This document shows, in pieces, positions 17,409 to 26,302 of a DNA stretch of 64,000 nucleotides. Origin of the DNA: Treponema sp. UBA6988 (GTDB lineage Bacteria > Spirochaetota > Spirochaetia > Treponematales > Treponemataceae); contig DJYC01000003.1 in the NCBI GenBank assembly GCA_002448445.1, positions 26,063 through 90,062 of the forward strand. The letters are read 5' to 3'. Below the pieces are notes generated by a model that was given only the letters and a program-made list of their open reading frames with translations, ran no database searches and had not been told where the DNA came from. Every line of letters starts with the position of its first letter. The first letter of the stretch is position 1. The position numbers and the translations under genes were made by a program.

Positions 17409-18327
17409 TTATGCAATGTTTTCATCAATGTATTCAATGAAGTTTTTGCGCTTCACCTGATTCTTGTTTTTTATATACCATTCGTATGATTCTTTTAAAC
17501 CTTTCTTTATGTTTTTTGTTTTTGAAAGAAGTTCTTTTTGAAGTGACACGTCAAGGGCATATTCATACTTGTAAAAGGGGAAGTAGTTTCTTTGCTCAAT
17601 GTCTCCAGAGACGTTTTTAATGCTAAGCTTTTCGCCGGCAATTTCGTAGCAGAGTTTTACCCAGTCAAGGATTGAAATACTTTCCTCGTTTCCTACATTC
17701 AAAATTTTTGGTGCAGATTCCGCCATTATTACGGTCTCGATGATTTTGCAGAGGTCTTCGATGTGAAAAAACTGTAGCTTCATTGAACCTTCTTTTGGAA
17801 TGTAGAAAGGCCGCTTCTTTTGTGCGCATTCAAAAACAAAGGCCTCCCTGTAAACATTGTTCATGGGACCGTAAAGATAGGGTGGCCGTAGTATGTGAAC
17901 CTTGCTCTTTTTTGAAAGAATGCATTCTTCTGCCTGCAATTTGTTCACTCCGTAATCTTTCCAGATGGAGTTTTTTCCGGTGGGGCTGTTTTCCCTAAAG
18001 GGCTGGGGATTTGTTTCTGGATAAACCGCACTTGAGCTGATAAAAAAATATTTTTCCTTTCCGCAGAACTCAGGAGAGTCAAATGCGTTTAAAAGATTTT
18101 CTATGTCTTCCTTTGTATATTCGCTCACATCTACCACAATGTCGAATGAAAAGCCTTTTAGAGCAGTGCCTAGATTCATTCTGTCTGCTTCAATTAATTT
18201 TGTTCCTTTTGGCTGAGGCTTTGTGTTCCGGTTGAGGACGAAAACCTCAAAGTCTTTTTTTTTCAAAATATTCGGCGATGAACTTGCTTACAAAAACACT
18301 GCCGCCTGTGACAAGCATTTTTTTCAT
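17409..18327 (-). pseudogene. NAD-dependent epimerase/dehydratase, frameshifted copy
   Basis: The sequence is a close paralogue of the intact gene at 24577-25494. From the ATG it encodes MKKMLVTGGSVFVSKF and then meets TGA after EKKRL, because a run of nine A (T9 on the plus strand, 18255-18263) holds one base more than needed; with eight A the frame would continue into DFEVFVLNRNTKP as in the paralogue. Downstream about 285 codons remain intact, including the SSSAVYPET and YLYGPMNNVYREAF motifs. It is therefore a recent frameshift, a slippage-prone on/off gene, or a sequencing error. An internal ATG in the A run could also give an N-truncated protein lacking the NAD loop. Confidence 0.75.
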
Positions 18328-18328
18328 T

Positions 18329-18775
18329 CTATTTCACTCCCTTAAAAAGGCTTACGTGTTTTTCAAGGTTTGAAAAGCCGTTCTTTGTGTAAAACTTGAA
18401 TGAAGGCTTGTCTATGTCGGTTTGAAGGAAAATGCCTGCGATGCCTTTTTTCTTTACGTCATCCTCTATCATTTTCATAAAGCGGCTTCCAATTCCCTGT
18501 CCGCGTAAATCTTTTGATACGCAGAACTCGTCTATGTTGTAGTTCGCCCCTTCCCACCAGTGACGGATTCCTCCGAGTGAAATGGCAACTAGTTTTCTGT
18601 CAACCAAAAGCCCGTAATTTAGCGCGTTGTAAGCACCTGAGACTTCCTTGATATATTCTGTTAGCATCTTCTGGTTGCTCCAGTCATCATTCCATGGCTC
18701 GCCGGCAAAAGCTTCCTTGTAAAGCTTGGCGGCTTCTTCAAGATAGCTTGAATCAAGTTTTATGAATTCTTCCAT
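18329..18775 (-). CDS. GNAT N-acetyltransferase, stand-alone module alpha
   Basis: A 148-residue GNAT starting EEFIKLDSSYLEEAAKLY, with acetyl-CoA loop KDLRGQGIGSRFMKMIEDD and end SFKFYTKNGFSNLEKHVSLF. The same module forms the N-terminal half of the two-domain protein at 20693-21658, with most positions identical. Its ribosome site GGGAG lies inside the end of the upstream GNAT gene, two bases away, so translation is coupled. The tryptophan-rich FAGEPWNDDW and RHWWEGANYN segments probably line the substrate pocket. Substrate unknown. Confidence 0.87.
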   Translation of the reverse strand: MEEFIKLDSSYLEEAAKLYKEAFAGEPWNDDWSNQKMLTEYIKEVSGAYNALNYGLLVDRKLVAISLGGIRHWWEGANYNIDEFCVSKDLRGQGIGSRFMKMIEDDVKKKGIAGIFLQTDIDKPSFKFYTKNGFSNLEKHVSLFKGVK

Positions 18776-18777
18776 TT

Positions 18778-19728
18778 TTATTCTCCCGTTGGAACATTTG
18801 CGTCCAAGCTTTTGTTGCGGTAATTAAGATTTGTTCTAAGCGAATAGCCCATCTTTTCCCAGAATGAATTTGCCTTGTCGTTGTCCTTAAAGACAAGTCC
18901 GAATACTTTTGTGATTCCTTCTTTTTTGAGGGCTTCCTCTGCCTTGGTGACAAGAGAGCGGGCAATTCCCATGCGCTGAAAATCAGGATGGACGCAAAGA
19001 TGATGAATAATTGCCCGTCTTCCGTCATGGCCTGTAAGAATTGCGCCGATGATTTTTCTTTCGCTTGTTGCCGCAAAGCATGTAGTGGGATTGCGCTTCA
19101 TGTAGCGTGTGATTCCTTCGCGAGTGTCGTCCACAGGATTCAAGGCTCGCTTTGTCTGCTCAACCTGATTCCAGAGGGCCCAAAGCTCGTCATAGTCTAA
19201 GGGGCTAAGCGTCTTGTAAGTGATTTTGTTTGCTTCCTTTTCTATTTTTCTTCTGAAAATTCCAGAGTCTTCTCCCCAGATACTTTTCATTTTTCCAACG
19301 AATTCAAAACCGTATTTTTCGTAAAGGCCTTTTTCGTCTGATGAAACATAAACGTATTCTGATTCCGGGTAGAGGGGAGCGGCATTATTCATGCAGTGTT
19401 CGATAATTTGTCCTGCAAGATGATGGCCACGATAGGCTGGAGCTGTGAACACAAATCCAATCCATGGTTTGAGATTGCTTTCAATTTCATCTCTATCGCA
19501 AAAAGTCAGAAAGGATGCAAGACTTGGTTTGCCATCGGTAAGTTTCTCTTCGTCAAGCAGAAGATATAAGCTGCCTTTCCCAAGCTTCTGGTGGAAAGAG
19601 CCATCTTTTAAAAGTGAAAGCAAAAAAGAGATTGCGCGCCATTCTTTTGAAAGAATCTGCAACTGAGCCTGAATGCTTTCTTTGTCTTCATAAGAAAAAT
19701 AGTCTTTTAAAATAAATGCTGTTTTCAA
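18778..19728 (-). CDS. Two-domain GNAT acetyltransferase (module delta plus beta)
   Basis: A 316-residue fusion. Residues 1-165 are a GNAT-like domain (AYRGHHLAGQIIEHCMNN loop; KGLYEKYGFEFVG end) seen only here. Residues about 167-316 are nearly the same as the stand-alone gene at 20209-20670 (shared core WNQVEQTKRALNPVDDT and loop DFQRMGIARSLVTKAEEAL). The start codon is TTG, set by AGGAGG five bases upstream. It is followed immediately by the alpha-module gene. Both domains keep their acetyl-CoA loops, so both may be active. Confidence 0.86.
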   Translation of the reverse strand: MKTAFILKDYFSYEDKESIQAQLQILSKEWRAISFLLSLLKDGSFHQKLGKGSLYLLLDEEKLTDGKPSLASFLTFCDRDEIESNLKPWIGFVFTAPAYRGHHLAGQIIEHCMNNAAPLYPESEYVYVSSDEKGLYEKYGFEFVGKMKSIWGEDSGIFRRKIEKEANKITYKTLSPLDYDELWALWNQVEQTKRALNPVDDTREGITRYMKRNPTTCFAATSERKIIGAILTGHDGRRAIIHHLCVHPDFQRMGIARSLVTKAEEALKKEGITKVFGLVFKDNDKANSFWEKMGYSLRTNLNYRNKSLDANVPTGE

Positions 19729-19754
19729 TTCTGCCTCCTTTTAAAGCGAAAGAT

Positions 19755-20207
19755 TCATTCCTTTACTTTTTTCATTCCGTTTGCAATTGCAGTTGAGTAT
19801 GAACCGATGTTTGTGTATTTCATGTAGGAATAAATTGCATCGTATTTTGTGTTTTCGAATACCCAGTCCCTGACTGCTCGGGCAGCTTCCTTTGCAAAGC
19901 CCTGCCTCCTGTATTTTTTGTTAATGTGGTAGCCGATTTCTGGAAGCTCTTCGCCGTCTATATTTTGCAGGGTGATTCCACAGTCGCCTATAAATTCTCC
20001 ACTTTCTTTTAGGATTACTGCCCAAAGTCCCCAACCGTATTTTTTGTAGTTGTCTAAATTCCATTCAATCCAACCGCGTGTTCGTGCCTGGTCAAATGGA
20101 GCGGGGTAGTGCTGCATTGTTTCTGCGTCCGACATTATTTCGTAGAGGGCGTCAAAATCATCCAGCGTGTAATTTCTTAATATTAGTCTTTGTGTTTCTA
20201 TCGTCAT
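19755..20207 (-). CDS. RimJ/RimL-like GNAT, stand-alone module gamma
   Basis: A 150-residue GNAT close to residues 1-150 of the two-domain protein at 16006-17010 (RLILRNYTLDDFDALYEIM; loop YRRQGFAKEAARAVRDW). It ends after GMKKVKE, where the relative continues with about 25 more residues of the family's final strand, so it looks C-terminally trimmed and may fold imperfectly. An ATG was preferred to a GTG nine bases upstream because AGGTG, in the end of the beta-module gene, is better spaced; the upstream stop is one base away. Confidence 0.83.
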   Translation of the reverse strand: MTIETQRLILRNYTLDDFDALYEIMSDAETMQHYPAPFDQARTRGWIEWNLDNYKKYGWGLWAVILKESGEFIGDCGITLQNIDGEELPEIGYHINKKYRRQGFAKEAARAVRDWVFENTKYDAIYSYMKYTNIGSYSTAIANGMKKVKE

Positions 20208-20208
20208 T

Positions 20209-20670
20209 TTATTCACCTGTTGGGATTGCGTCGTTTAGGCTTTTGTTGCGGTAGTTTAAGTTTGTGCGTAGGCTGTAGCCCATCCGTTCCCAGAAAGAGT
20301 TTGCAGTTTCGTTGTCTTTGAATACAAGCCCAAATATCTTTTGTATTCCCTCATTTTTTAATGCGGCTTCTGCCATTTCAACAAGGGTGCGTGCAATTCC
20401 CAACCGCTGAAAATTTGGATGTACGCAAAGGTGGTGTATGATTGCCCGCCTTCCATCGTGTCCGGTTAAGATTGCACCTACAATTTTTTTGTCCTTGATT
20501 GCGGCAAAACAGGTTGTGGGGTTTCTCTTTATGTAGCGCGTAATTCCTTCGAGGGTGTCGTCAACAGGATTCAAAGCACGCTTTGTTTGTTCAACTTGAT
20601 TCCAAAGGGAAAAGAGTTCGTCATAGTCAGTGGCGGTTAGTGTCTTGTAAGTGATGTTTGTTCTTTCCAT
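20209..20670 (-). CDS. GNAT N-acetyltransferase, stand-alone module beta
   Basis: A 153-residue GNAT matching the C-terminal half of the two-domain protein at 18778-19728. Shared marks are YDELFSLWNQVEQTKRALN, the HHLCVHPNFQRLGIARTL acetyl-CoA loop and the ending SFWERMGYSLRTNLNYRNK. This ending is seen in GNATs often annotated simply as N-acetyltransferase; no substrate is known to me. AGGGG precedes the ATG and gene spacing on both sides is tight, so it belongs to the same transcript as its neighbours. Confidence 0.87.
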   Translation of the reverse strand: MERTNITYKTLTATDYDELFSLWNQVEQTKRALNPVDDTLEGITRYIKRNPTTCFAAIKDKKIVGAILTGHDGRRAIIHHLCVHPNFQRLGIARTLVEMAEAALKNEGIQKIFGLVFKDNETANSFWERMGYSLRTNLNYRNKSLNDAIPTGE

Positions 20671-20692
20671 TTTTACCCCTGTTCTTTTGCGG

Positions 20693-21658
20693 TTATATTT
20701 TCATTTCGTACAAAAACTCTTTCCGTTCTTCTTTTGGCGCTATCTTGTTGAACCTTCCGCCTGTGCAGGAAATTCTCTGCATGCCCAGCTTTTCCATTGT
20801 CTTCCATGAAGCTGTGTTCTCGCTGTCGCAGTGGGCAATAAAATGATTAAGGGAAAGTTCTTTTTGCGCCCATTGCACAAGAGCCTTTGCGGCTTCAAAT
20901 GCATAGGCTTTTCCCTGGAACTTTTTGCTAAGGCACCAGCCAAGTTCGCCGCAAGTTTTGGATTCATCAAGATAGATGCTTATTCCGCCGATGTGTTCAT
21001 TGTTGCAAAGAATTGCAAATTCAAAGAAGCTGGGGTTTTCTTTTTTCCATTCATTTTCTGCACCCTCAAGAAATTCTTTTGTTGCTTCCTCTGAATCATT
21101 AGGAAGGTTTATCATAAAGCGCATGTTTTCCCTGTCGCTTGCGTATTCGTGAGTGGTCTTAAAAAATCGCAGCCCTCGGGGAACAAGTTCAAGCCTTTCT
21201 GTTTTTATGTGAAGTTCTGCAATTTTGAAGAGGCTCACATGTTTTTCCAAATTTGTAAATCCGTTCTTTGTATAAAAGCGGAATGATGGTTTGTCTATGT
21301 CTGTCTGGAGAAAGATTCCGGGGATGCCCTTTGTCTGAAGGTCTTTTTCTATCATGGACATGAACCTGGATCCAATGCCTTTTCCCTGCATGCTTTTTGA
21401 AACGCAGAATTCATCTATGTTATAATTTGCACCTTCCCACCAGTGGCGGATTCCTCCCAGAGAAATGGCAACCAGTTTTCCGTCTACCAAAAGGCCGTAG
21501 TTTAGCGCATTGTAGGCACCGGAAACTTCTCGTATGTATTGGTGAAGTTGTTCTTTGTTGCTCCAGTCATCATTCCATGGCCCGCCTGCAAATGAGTCTT
21601 TGTATAATTCTGCTGCTTCAAAAAAATAGCTTTCGTCAAGATTTATAAACTGTTCCAT
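20693..21658 (-). CDS. Two-domain GNAT acetyltransferase (module alpha plus RimJ-like)
   Basis: A 321-residue fusion. Residues 1-148 repeat the alpha module found alone at 18329-18775 (FINLDESYFFEAAELY; loop KSMQGKGIGSRFMSMIE). Residues 150-321 are a RimJ/RimL-type GNAT (TERLELVPRGLRFFKTTHEY; loop KFQGKAYAFEAAKALVQW; end ASWKTMEKLGMQRIS). The ATG preceding EQFINL was chosen, with AAGGAA seven bases upstream. No linker longer than a few residues separates the two domains, as expected from a gene fusion of neighbouring cistrons. Confidence 0.86.
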   Translation of the reverse strand: MEQFINLDESYFFEAAELYKDSFAGGPWNDDWSNKEQLHQYIREVSGAYNALNYGLLVDGKLVAISLGGIRHWWEGANYNIDEFCVSKSMQGKGIGSRFMSMIEKDLQTKGIPGIFLQTDIDKPSFRFYTKNGFTNLEKHVSLFKIAELHIKTERLELVPRGLRFFKTTHEYASDRENMRFMINLPNDSEEATKEFLEGAENEWKKENPSFFEFAILCNNEHIGGISIYLDESKTCGELGWCLSKKFQGKAYAFEAAKALVQWAQKELSLNHFIAHCDSENTASWKTMEKLGMQRISCTGGRFNKIAPKEERKEFLYEMKI

Positions 21659-21792
21659 AAAGTTTTTCCTTCGTAGCATGAGTTTAAGGCTTTGCTAAAA
21701 CTTTTTCAAGTTGGCGTTTCAATGCCGAATGACTTGCTTGTGGCGGTGAATTCTGAAGAGACTCAATATTTTTTATGTTATCACCATGCACT
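21659..21792. other. Gap within the GNAT cluster with short open stretch
   Basis: On the minus strand a 35-codon open frame with no good ribosome site (including IESLQNSPPQASHSALKRQL) runs from just after the hydrolase stop. It could be the relic of a lost gene. No hairpin or promoter stands out. Confidence 0.25.
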
Positions 21793-22572
21793 TTATTTTA
21801 GCCAGGCAGTTACCAAGTCTTCAAAAATTTTAGGCTGTTCAATCTGAATGTTGTGCCCAGCATTGTTGACTGCGCAGTAAGTGGAGTTTGTGTAAATTTT
21901 CATAAGGTCAAACTGATCTTTGTAACCCACCACAGAATCCTGCTTGCCGGTAATTATTAGGCAGGGAAGTTCGCATGGGGAATTCATTTTGTCTGGATCA
22001 AATGAAAATTTTCCTTCAAGCCTATGATTCAAAAAGTCCCAGTCGGCGCTTGCAAGAGCTGGCATAAGGAATTTTTTATATCGTTCCCACACTTCTCGGG
22101 TAAGCATTACGTTCATCATGGTGAAGCTATCGTATTCACTTTTTGTTAGCGACGACAAAAGCCCTTCATCTTTTTCCACGGTAACCAAAGGTTCAACCCG
22201 CCCCTTCTTTACGCCTGGAATAACGCAGGGAACCAAAAGAATTATTTTTAAAAGCAAGTTCTGATACTTGTTTACAAATCCACGCACAAGGAGCCCACCG
22301 TAAGACTGCCCAACGATTATGAATTTTTCTTTGATGACATTGACTGCAAAATCATAAAGCAAGGCAAGAATATCATCGGAATTTTTTACGTCTCCGCGAT
22401 CGGATTGTCCCATTCCGGGCAAATCGATGTAATACCTTTTGTAGCCGCAAAGCTTTTCAAATATGGTTTCGAAGGCACCTTTCATTGTGATTTTGCTTAT
22501 TCCCCATCCGTGGATTATAAGGACTGGAATTCCTTGGCCGATTGTTTCGTAGTCAATTATTCCGTGCTTCAT
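21793..22572 (-). CDS. Alpha/beta hydrolase
   Basis: A 259-residue alpha/beta hydrolase. VLIIHGWGIS is the oxyanion strand, VGQSYGGLLV holds the nucleophile serine near residue 95, the acid is probably in ITGKQDSVVG and NNAGHNIQIEQP has the catalytic histidine. Close to the esterase/haloperoxidase group; the substrate is unknown. The ATG was placed after AGGAG; it overlaps the stop of the preceding GNAT gene by four bases (ATGA), so translation is coupled. Confidence 0.87.
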   Translation of the reverse strand: MKHGIIDYETIGQGIPVLIIHGWGISKITMKGAFETIFEKLCGYKRYYIDLPGMGQSDRGDVKNSDDILALLYDFAVNVIKEKFIIVGQSYGGLLVRGFVNKYQNLLLKIILLVPCVIPGVKKGRVEPLVTVEKDEGLLSSLTKSEYDSFTMMNVMLTREVWERYKKFLMPALASADWDFLNHRLEGKFSFDPDKMNSPCELPCLIITGKQDSVVGYKDQFDLMKIYTNSTYCAVNNAGHNIQIEQPKIFEDLVTAWLK

Positions 22573-22994
22573 TTGTTTTCTCCTATCCACTGGCACATTC
22601 CGCAACCGAAACTTTCGTTTGGACGCGAAATGAATCCGAACTTTTTGTAAAAGTCTTCTTTTCCCTTTGCGGCCATAAGGTTGACCATGATTTTATACCC
22701 TGGCCTTAGCTGGCTTCTGATAAATTCCATTGCGTTGTTCATCAGTTCCCGTCCAAGACCCTTGCCCTGAAATTCCGGACGGACGATTACATCCGCAATA
22801 AAAGCAACATACAGGTGATCCCATAGCACGCGGCAGAATGCGATAGTCTTTCCATCTTTTCTAAAACAGCATAAATGGCTTGTGTGCTTTAGACCGTCTG
22901 CTGCCTGTTCGTTGGATAATGCCTGCCAGCCAACGATTTTTCTCATTTCGTTGTATTCTTCTGCGCTAATCTGATTTGCAATTTCGTAGTCCAT
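22569..22994 (-). CDS. GNAT N-acetyltransferase
   Basis: A 141-residue GNAT of the compact kind: VDV-type strand AFIADVIVRPEF, acetyl-CoA loop FQGKGLGRELMNNAM and end KEDFYKKFGFISRPNE, with a cysteine-bearing finish (FGCGMCQW). It overlaps the hydrolase start by four bases and follows the ProC-like gene by five, so all belong to one operon. No substrate can be assigned. Confidence 0.88.
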   Translation of the reverse strand: MDYEIANQISAEEYNEMRKIVGWQALSNEQAADGLKHTSHLCCFRKDGKTIAFCRVLWDHLYVAFIADVIVRPEFQGKGLGRELMNNAMEFIRSQLRPGYKIMVNLMAAKGKEDFYKKFGFISRPNESFGCGMCQWIGENK

Positions 22995-22999
22995 GTTTT

Positions 23000-23818
23000 T
23001 TACTCTCCTGCGCTAAAAGCTTTTGCCGCATTTTGTGCCGTTTGCTTTCTCTTGTCCAGTGTTTTTTGGAACATTGCATCCGCTGTTGAGGGGAACTGCT
23101 CGTAGATAATTTTTGACCCTTCTTCCGTTATGCCACCCTTTGTTGCCACCCTTGCTACAACTTCTTCAAAGGAAAGTCCTTTTTGAATCATCAAATCTCC
23201 TGTTGCGCTTACCGTGTTCAAAACCATTTTTATAATCTGCTCATCCTGCAAAGACGTGTGTTTCTTTGCTGACTTGCAAACAACGTCGAACATTGATGCT
23301 ATAAAACCAGGCATGCAGCTGACCAGTTCTGAGCCCATTCCTATTTCATTTTCTGGAAGAACAACCACATTGCCCATGCAGGAAAGAATTTTTTCAAGAT
23401 TTGTTTTGTCTTTGTCAATAACAAAATTGTTGTAGGAGACAAGGGTTTGTGAACGGTTTATTTCTGCCGTTACGCTGGGAATGACTTTTGCAATTTTATG
23501 CTGAATCAATTTTTCAAGCATTTCAAAAGTGACGCTTCCATTCAATGATACCAAAAGGGCATCCTTTTTTACAGAATCTTTTATTTCTTTAATGACCGGC
23601 TTTATATCTGACGGGCGGACGCAGACAAAGATTATGTCGGATTTTTCTGCAAGCTCTGCATTGCTCTTGCAGGTGCAAAGTTCATTCGGAATAGATATTA
23701 GCTTTTCTTTGCTCCTGTTTGCCACAAAAACATTTTGGATTTCTGAATATCCAGAGGCTGCAATCTTTTGCGCAAGCATCTTTCCCATGCTGCCGTAACC
23801 TATGATTCCTATGTTCAT
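23000..23818 (-). CDS. Pyrroline-5-carboxylate reductase family protein
   Basis: A 272-residue NAD(P)-binding oxidoreductase. GIIGYGSMGKMLAQKI is the Rossmann loop, IFVCVRPSDIKPVI the second nucleotide contact, and VATKGGITEEG near residue 230 replaces the proline-binding loop of ProC, which usually reads TSPGGTT. It may be a true P5C reductase (last step of proline synthesis) or a ProC-like enzyme for another imine; the altered loop favours the latter. Start overlaps the preceding amidohydrolase stop (ATGA). Confidence 0.82.
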   Translation of the reverse strand: MNIGIIGYGSMGKMLAQKIAASGYSEIQNVFVANRSKEKLISIPNELCTCKSNAELAEKSDIIFVCVRPSDIKPVIKEIKDSVKKDALLVSLNGSVTFEMLEKLIQHKIAKVIPSVTAEINRSQTLVSYNNFVIDKDKTNLEKILSCMGNVVVLPENEIGMGSELVSCMPGFIASMFDVVCKSAKKHTSLQDEQIIKMVLNTVSATGDLMIQKGLSFEEVVARVATKGGITEEGSKIIYEQFPSTADAMFQKTLDKRKQTAQNAAKAFSAGE

Positions 23819-24564
23819 ATTTGTCTCCTTTTTATTTTAAAATTCTTCCAGCCCGAAGTGTCAAATTCTGCCAAGACCATGCATTCTGTTTTGCCGTCCG
23901 CTGCAATAACAATATTTCCTTGGGAATCCCAGATGCCGCTACTTCCTCCGCAGTCCATCTTCCAACACTTGCCAACGTAGTTTGCCATTGCTACGTTCAC
24001 CTGCTTTTCTTGTGCGGTTTTTGAAAGAGTTTTTATGCCTTTGGAAATTCCTTCCTTGGAGTAGCAGATGCTTGCCGCATATATGTCTAGACCGAATTTT
24101 TTTATTGCAGAGTCTATGTGGCTTTCGTTTTCTATGTCGTAGCAAATTGCGTTTGCGATTCGGATTGAATTTTCTGTAATTGTCCAGTCTGAATCATCTG
24201 AGCTTTTGTAATACTTTTCCTCTCCGGGATGAAGGAATCTTTTGCAGTAGCACTTTATGCTTCCGTCTTTGCAGAAGATTTTTTGGCAGATAAATATTCC
24301 GTCCTCTTTTTCTAGCGGAAGTCCAATTGATATGCTGATTTTATTTTCTTCTGCAAGCCTATTAAAAATGGATATGTCCTCTTTTTTTATGAGCTGCATT
24401 TTTTCTTTTACTTCTTCCTGCATGTAACCACTTAGCGACAATTCAGGAAAAAGAATAAAGTTGCAACCGTATGATGCCGCTTCTTTTACAAATTGAATGT
24501 GGTTCAGAAAATTTTCTCTTATGTTTTCCCTGTTCCGTATCTGTGCCAATGCAAGCGAAAGCAT
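23815..24564 (-). CDS. Carbon-nitrogen hydrolase (nitrilase superfamily)
   Basis: A 249-residue enzyme with the Glu-Lys-Cys triad of the nitrilase superfamily: Glu in FILFPELSLSGY (about residue 41), Lys in CYCKRFLHPGEEKYY and Cys in ANAICYDIENESH. These enzymes hydrolyse amides such as N-carbamoyl amino acids or deaminated glutathione. It is slightly shorter than the 260-300 residues usual for the family but keeps all key residues. AGGGG precedes its ATG; it lies between the intact epimerase and the ProC-like gene in one operon. Confidence 0.88.
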   Translation of the reverse strand: MLSLALAQIRNRENIRENFLNHIQFVKEAASYGCNFILFPELSLSGYMQEEVKEKMQLIKKEDISIFNRLAEENKISISIGLPLEKEDGIFICQKIFCKDGSIKCYCKRFLHPGEEKYYKSSDDSDWTITENSIRIANAICYDIENESHIDSAIKKFGLDIYAASICYSKEGISKGIKTLSKTAQEKQVNVAMANYVGKCWKMDCGGSSGIWDSQGNIVIAADGKTECMVLAEFDTSGWKNFKIKRRQI

Positions 24565-24576
24565 TTTATTCCCCTC

Positions 24577-25494
24577 TTACTTTGCAATTTCTTTGTCTAT
24601 ATACTCTATGAAATTCTTTTTGGACACTGCACCTTGGTTTTTCTTGTACCATTCGTAGGACTTTGCCAAGCCTTCTTCTAGGCTTCTTGTCTTTGGAAGA
24701 AGTTCTTTTTGAATGCTAACGTCAAGTTTGTATTCATAGTCGTAGAAAGGAAAGTAGTTTCTTTGCTCAATGTTGCCCACTACATTTTTAATGCTCAAGG
24801 GAGAGTCTGCAATCTTGTAGCATGCCTTTACCCAGTCAAGTGCGGAGATACATTCTTCGTTTCCAACATTTATAATGTGATTTTGAACATTCTTTTCTAT
24901 TATAATTTCTATGATTTTGCACAAGTCTTCTATATAAAAGAATTGCAGCTTTAGGGAACCGTCTTTTGGCATGTAAAAGGTGCGGGACTTTTGGGCACAT
25001 TCAAAGACAAAGGCTTCCCTGTAGACATTGTTCATTGGTCCGTAGAGATATGGCGGGCGTATTATGTATGAATCTTTTTTTTGTGAAAGCAAATATTCTT
25101 CTGCCTGAATTTTGTTTGTTCCATAGTCGCCCCAGATTTTGTTCCATCCGGTTTTGTCACTTTCCTTGAAGGGCTGGGGGAGACTTTCTGGATAGACTGC
25201 GCTGGAACTTATGAATATGTATTTTTCCCTTCCGCAAAGCTTTGGACTGTCAAAGGCGCTGAGCAAATTCTTAACATCTTTTTCTGCATAGCCTGTATCA
25301 ATTACGATGTCGAAGGTATGTCCCTTGAGTGCAGAGCCAATGCTGTTCCTGTCTGCCTGAATTAGCTTTGCCTTTTCGGGTTGGGGGCGGGTGTTCCTGT
25401 TCAAGACAAAGACTTCAAAATCTTTTTTTGCAAAGTATTCTGCAAGGTACTTGCTTACAAAAACAGTTCCTCCGGTAACAAGCATTTTTTTCAT
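24577..25494 (-). CDS. NAD-dependent epimerase/dehydratase family protein
   Basis: A 305-residue extended short-chain dehydrogenase. The nucleotide loop is LVTGGTVFVSKYLAEYF, a variant lacking the last glycines of the classical loop but shared with its paralogue; ISSSAVYPESLPQPF and YGTNKIQAEEYLL give the Ser-Tyr-Lys active site, with Tyr in the second motif. It could change a nucleotide sugar or another NAD-linked substrate. The frameshifted paralogue lies at 17409-18327. It follows the cupin-GNAT gene by four bases in the operon. Confidence 0.88.
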   Translation of the reverse strand: MKKMLVTGGTVFVSKYLAEYFAKKDFEVFVLNRNTRPQPEKAKLIQADRNSIGSALKGHTFDIVIDTGYAEKDVKNLLSAFDSPKLCGREKYIFISSSAVYPESLPQPFKESDKTGWNKIWGDYGTNKIQAEEYLLSQKKDSYIIRPPYLYGPMNNVYREAFVFECAQKSRTFYMPKDGSLKLQFFYIEDLCKIIEIIIEKNVQNHIINVGNEECISALDWVKACYKIADSPLSIKNVVGNIEQRNYFPFYDYEYKLDVSIQKELLPKTRSLEEGLAKSYEWYKKNQGAVSKKNFIEYIDKEIAK

Positions 25495-25498
25495 AAGT

Positions 25499-26290
25499 TC
25501 AATTCTCCATTTTTAGTTCCTTTACCATAAAGACTTCCGCTTTGTCATTGTCGTTGTAACGGCCTGTTTCCTTAAAACCAAGCGAACTATACAGCTTAAG
25601 TGCTTTTTCATGCTGCTTCATTGAATCAAGGTAGATTCTTGAATATCCCTTTTTGCTTGCAAATTCAATTGCAGTTTTTGCAAGACCGTAGCCAAGTTTT
25701 TTGCCCTGATATTCTTTTAGGAGGTACATGGTTTTTAGCTCGCAGTCACTATCGTTAAGTTTTTTTAGTGCAACCGTGCCTATTACTTTACTTCCGTCTT
25801 TAAGGCATAGGAAGCGTTCAAAATTCTTTTCTATGTCCTTATAGATCTTATGCCGCCCTTCTATTTCAAAAGTTTTTCCTGATTCCGCAAAGGCCTGTGT
25901 TAGGAATGCCAAGACTTCTTCCTTGATGTCTTTGGTATAAGCTACAGTCTCGAATGGGGAGACTCTTTGACCGCCAAAAGCATGGATTGATCGGGTTCCT
26001 GCTTTTACACTTCCGCCCTGCAAACTGCCTTTTGGAATAAAAAGCTCATCACCCGCAAGAAGTTTGTGTTCAACTCCGTCTATGGTAACAATGTATTCTC
26101 CTTCCACGCAAAGCATCCATTCATCGTAGTCGTGCTTGTGTTCTTTTGAAACACGGTCGGCTTTGTATGTCCAGAATGCCATCTGGCTTCCGTCTTTTGC
26201 GGTGTAGTAATAACCTTCTATGTCAGCAGTGTTTTGCTGTGAAGCTGGAATCTTGTTTTTTGCGCTGAACATAAAATCAGGAAAATTCAT
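25499..26290 (-). CDS. Cupin-GNAT fusion protein
   Basis: A 263-residue fusion. Residues 1-115 form a cupin barrel (EHKHDYDEWMLCVEGEYIV and LLAGDELFIPKGSLQGG), with the histidines usual for a metal or small-molecule pocket. Residues about 120-263 form a GNAT domain (EYQGKKLGYGLAKTAIEF loop; HEKALKLYSSLGFKETGRY end). The pairing suggests that the cupin senses or binds the substrate that the GNAT acetylates. AAGGAG precedes the start. It is followed by the epimerase and preceded by a separate cupin gene. Confidence 0.87.
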   Translation of the reverse strand: MNFPDFMFSAKNKIPASQQNTADIEGYYYTAKDGSQMAFWTYKADRVSKEHKHDYDEWMLCVEGEYIVTIDGVEHKLLAGDELFIPKGSLQGGSVKAGTRSIHAFGGQRVSPFETVAYTKDIKEEVLAFLTQAFAESGKTFEIEGRHKIYKDIEKNFERFLCLKDGSKVIGTVALKKLNDSDCELKTMYLLKEYQGKKLGYGLAKTAIEFASKKGYSRIYLDSMKQHEKALKLYSSLGFKETGRYNDNDKAEVFMVKELKMEN

Positions 26291-26302
26291 AAAAACTCCT
26301 TG

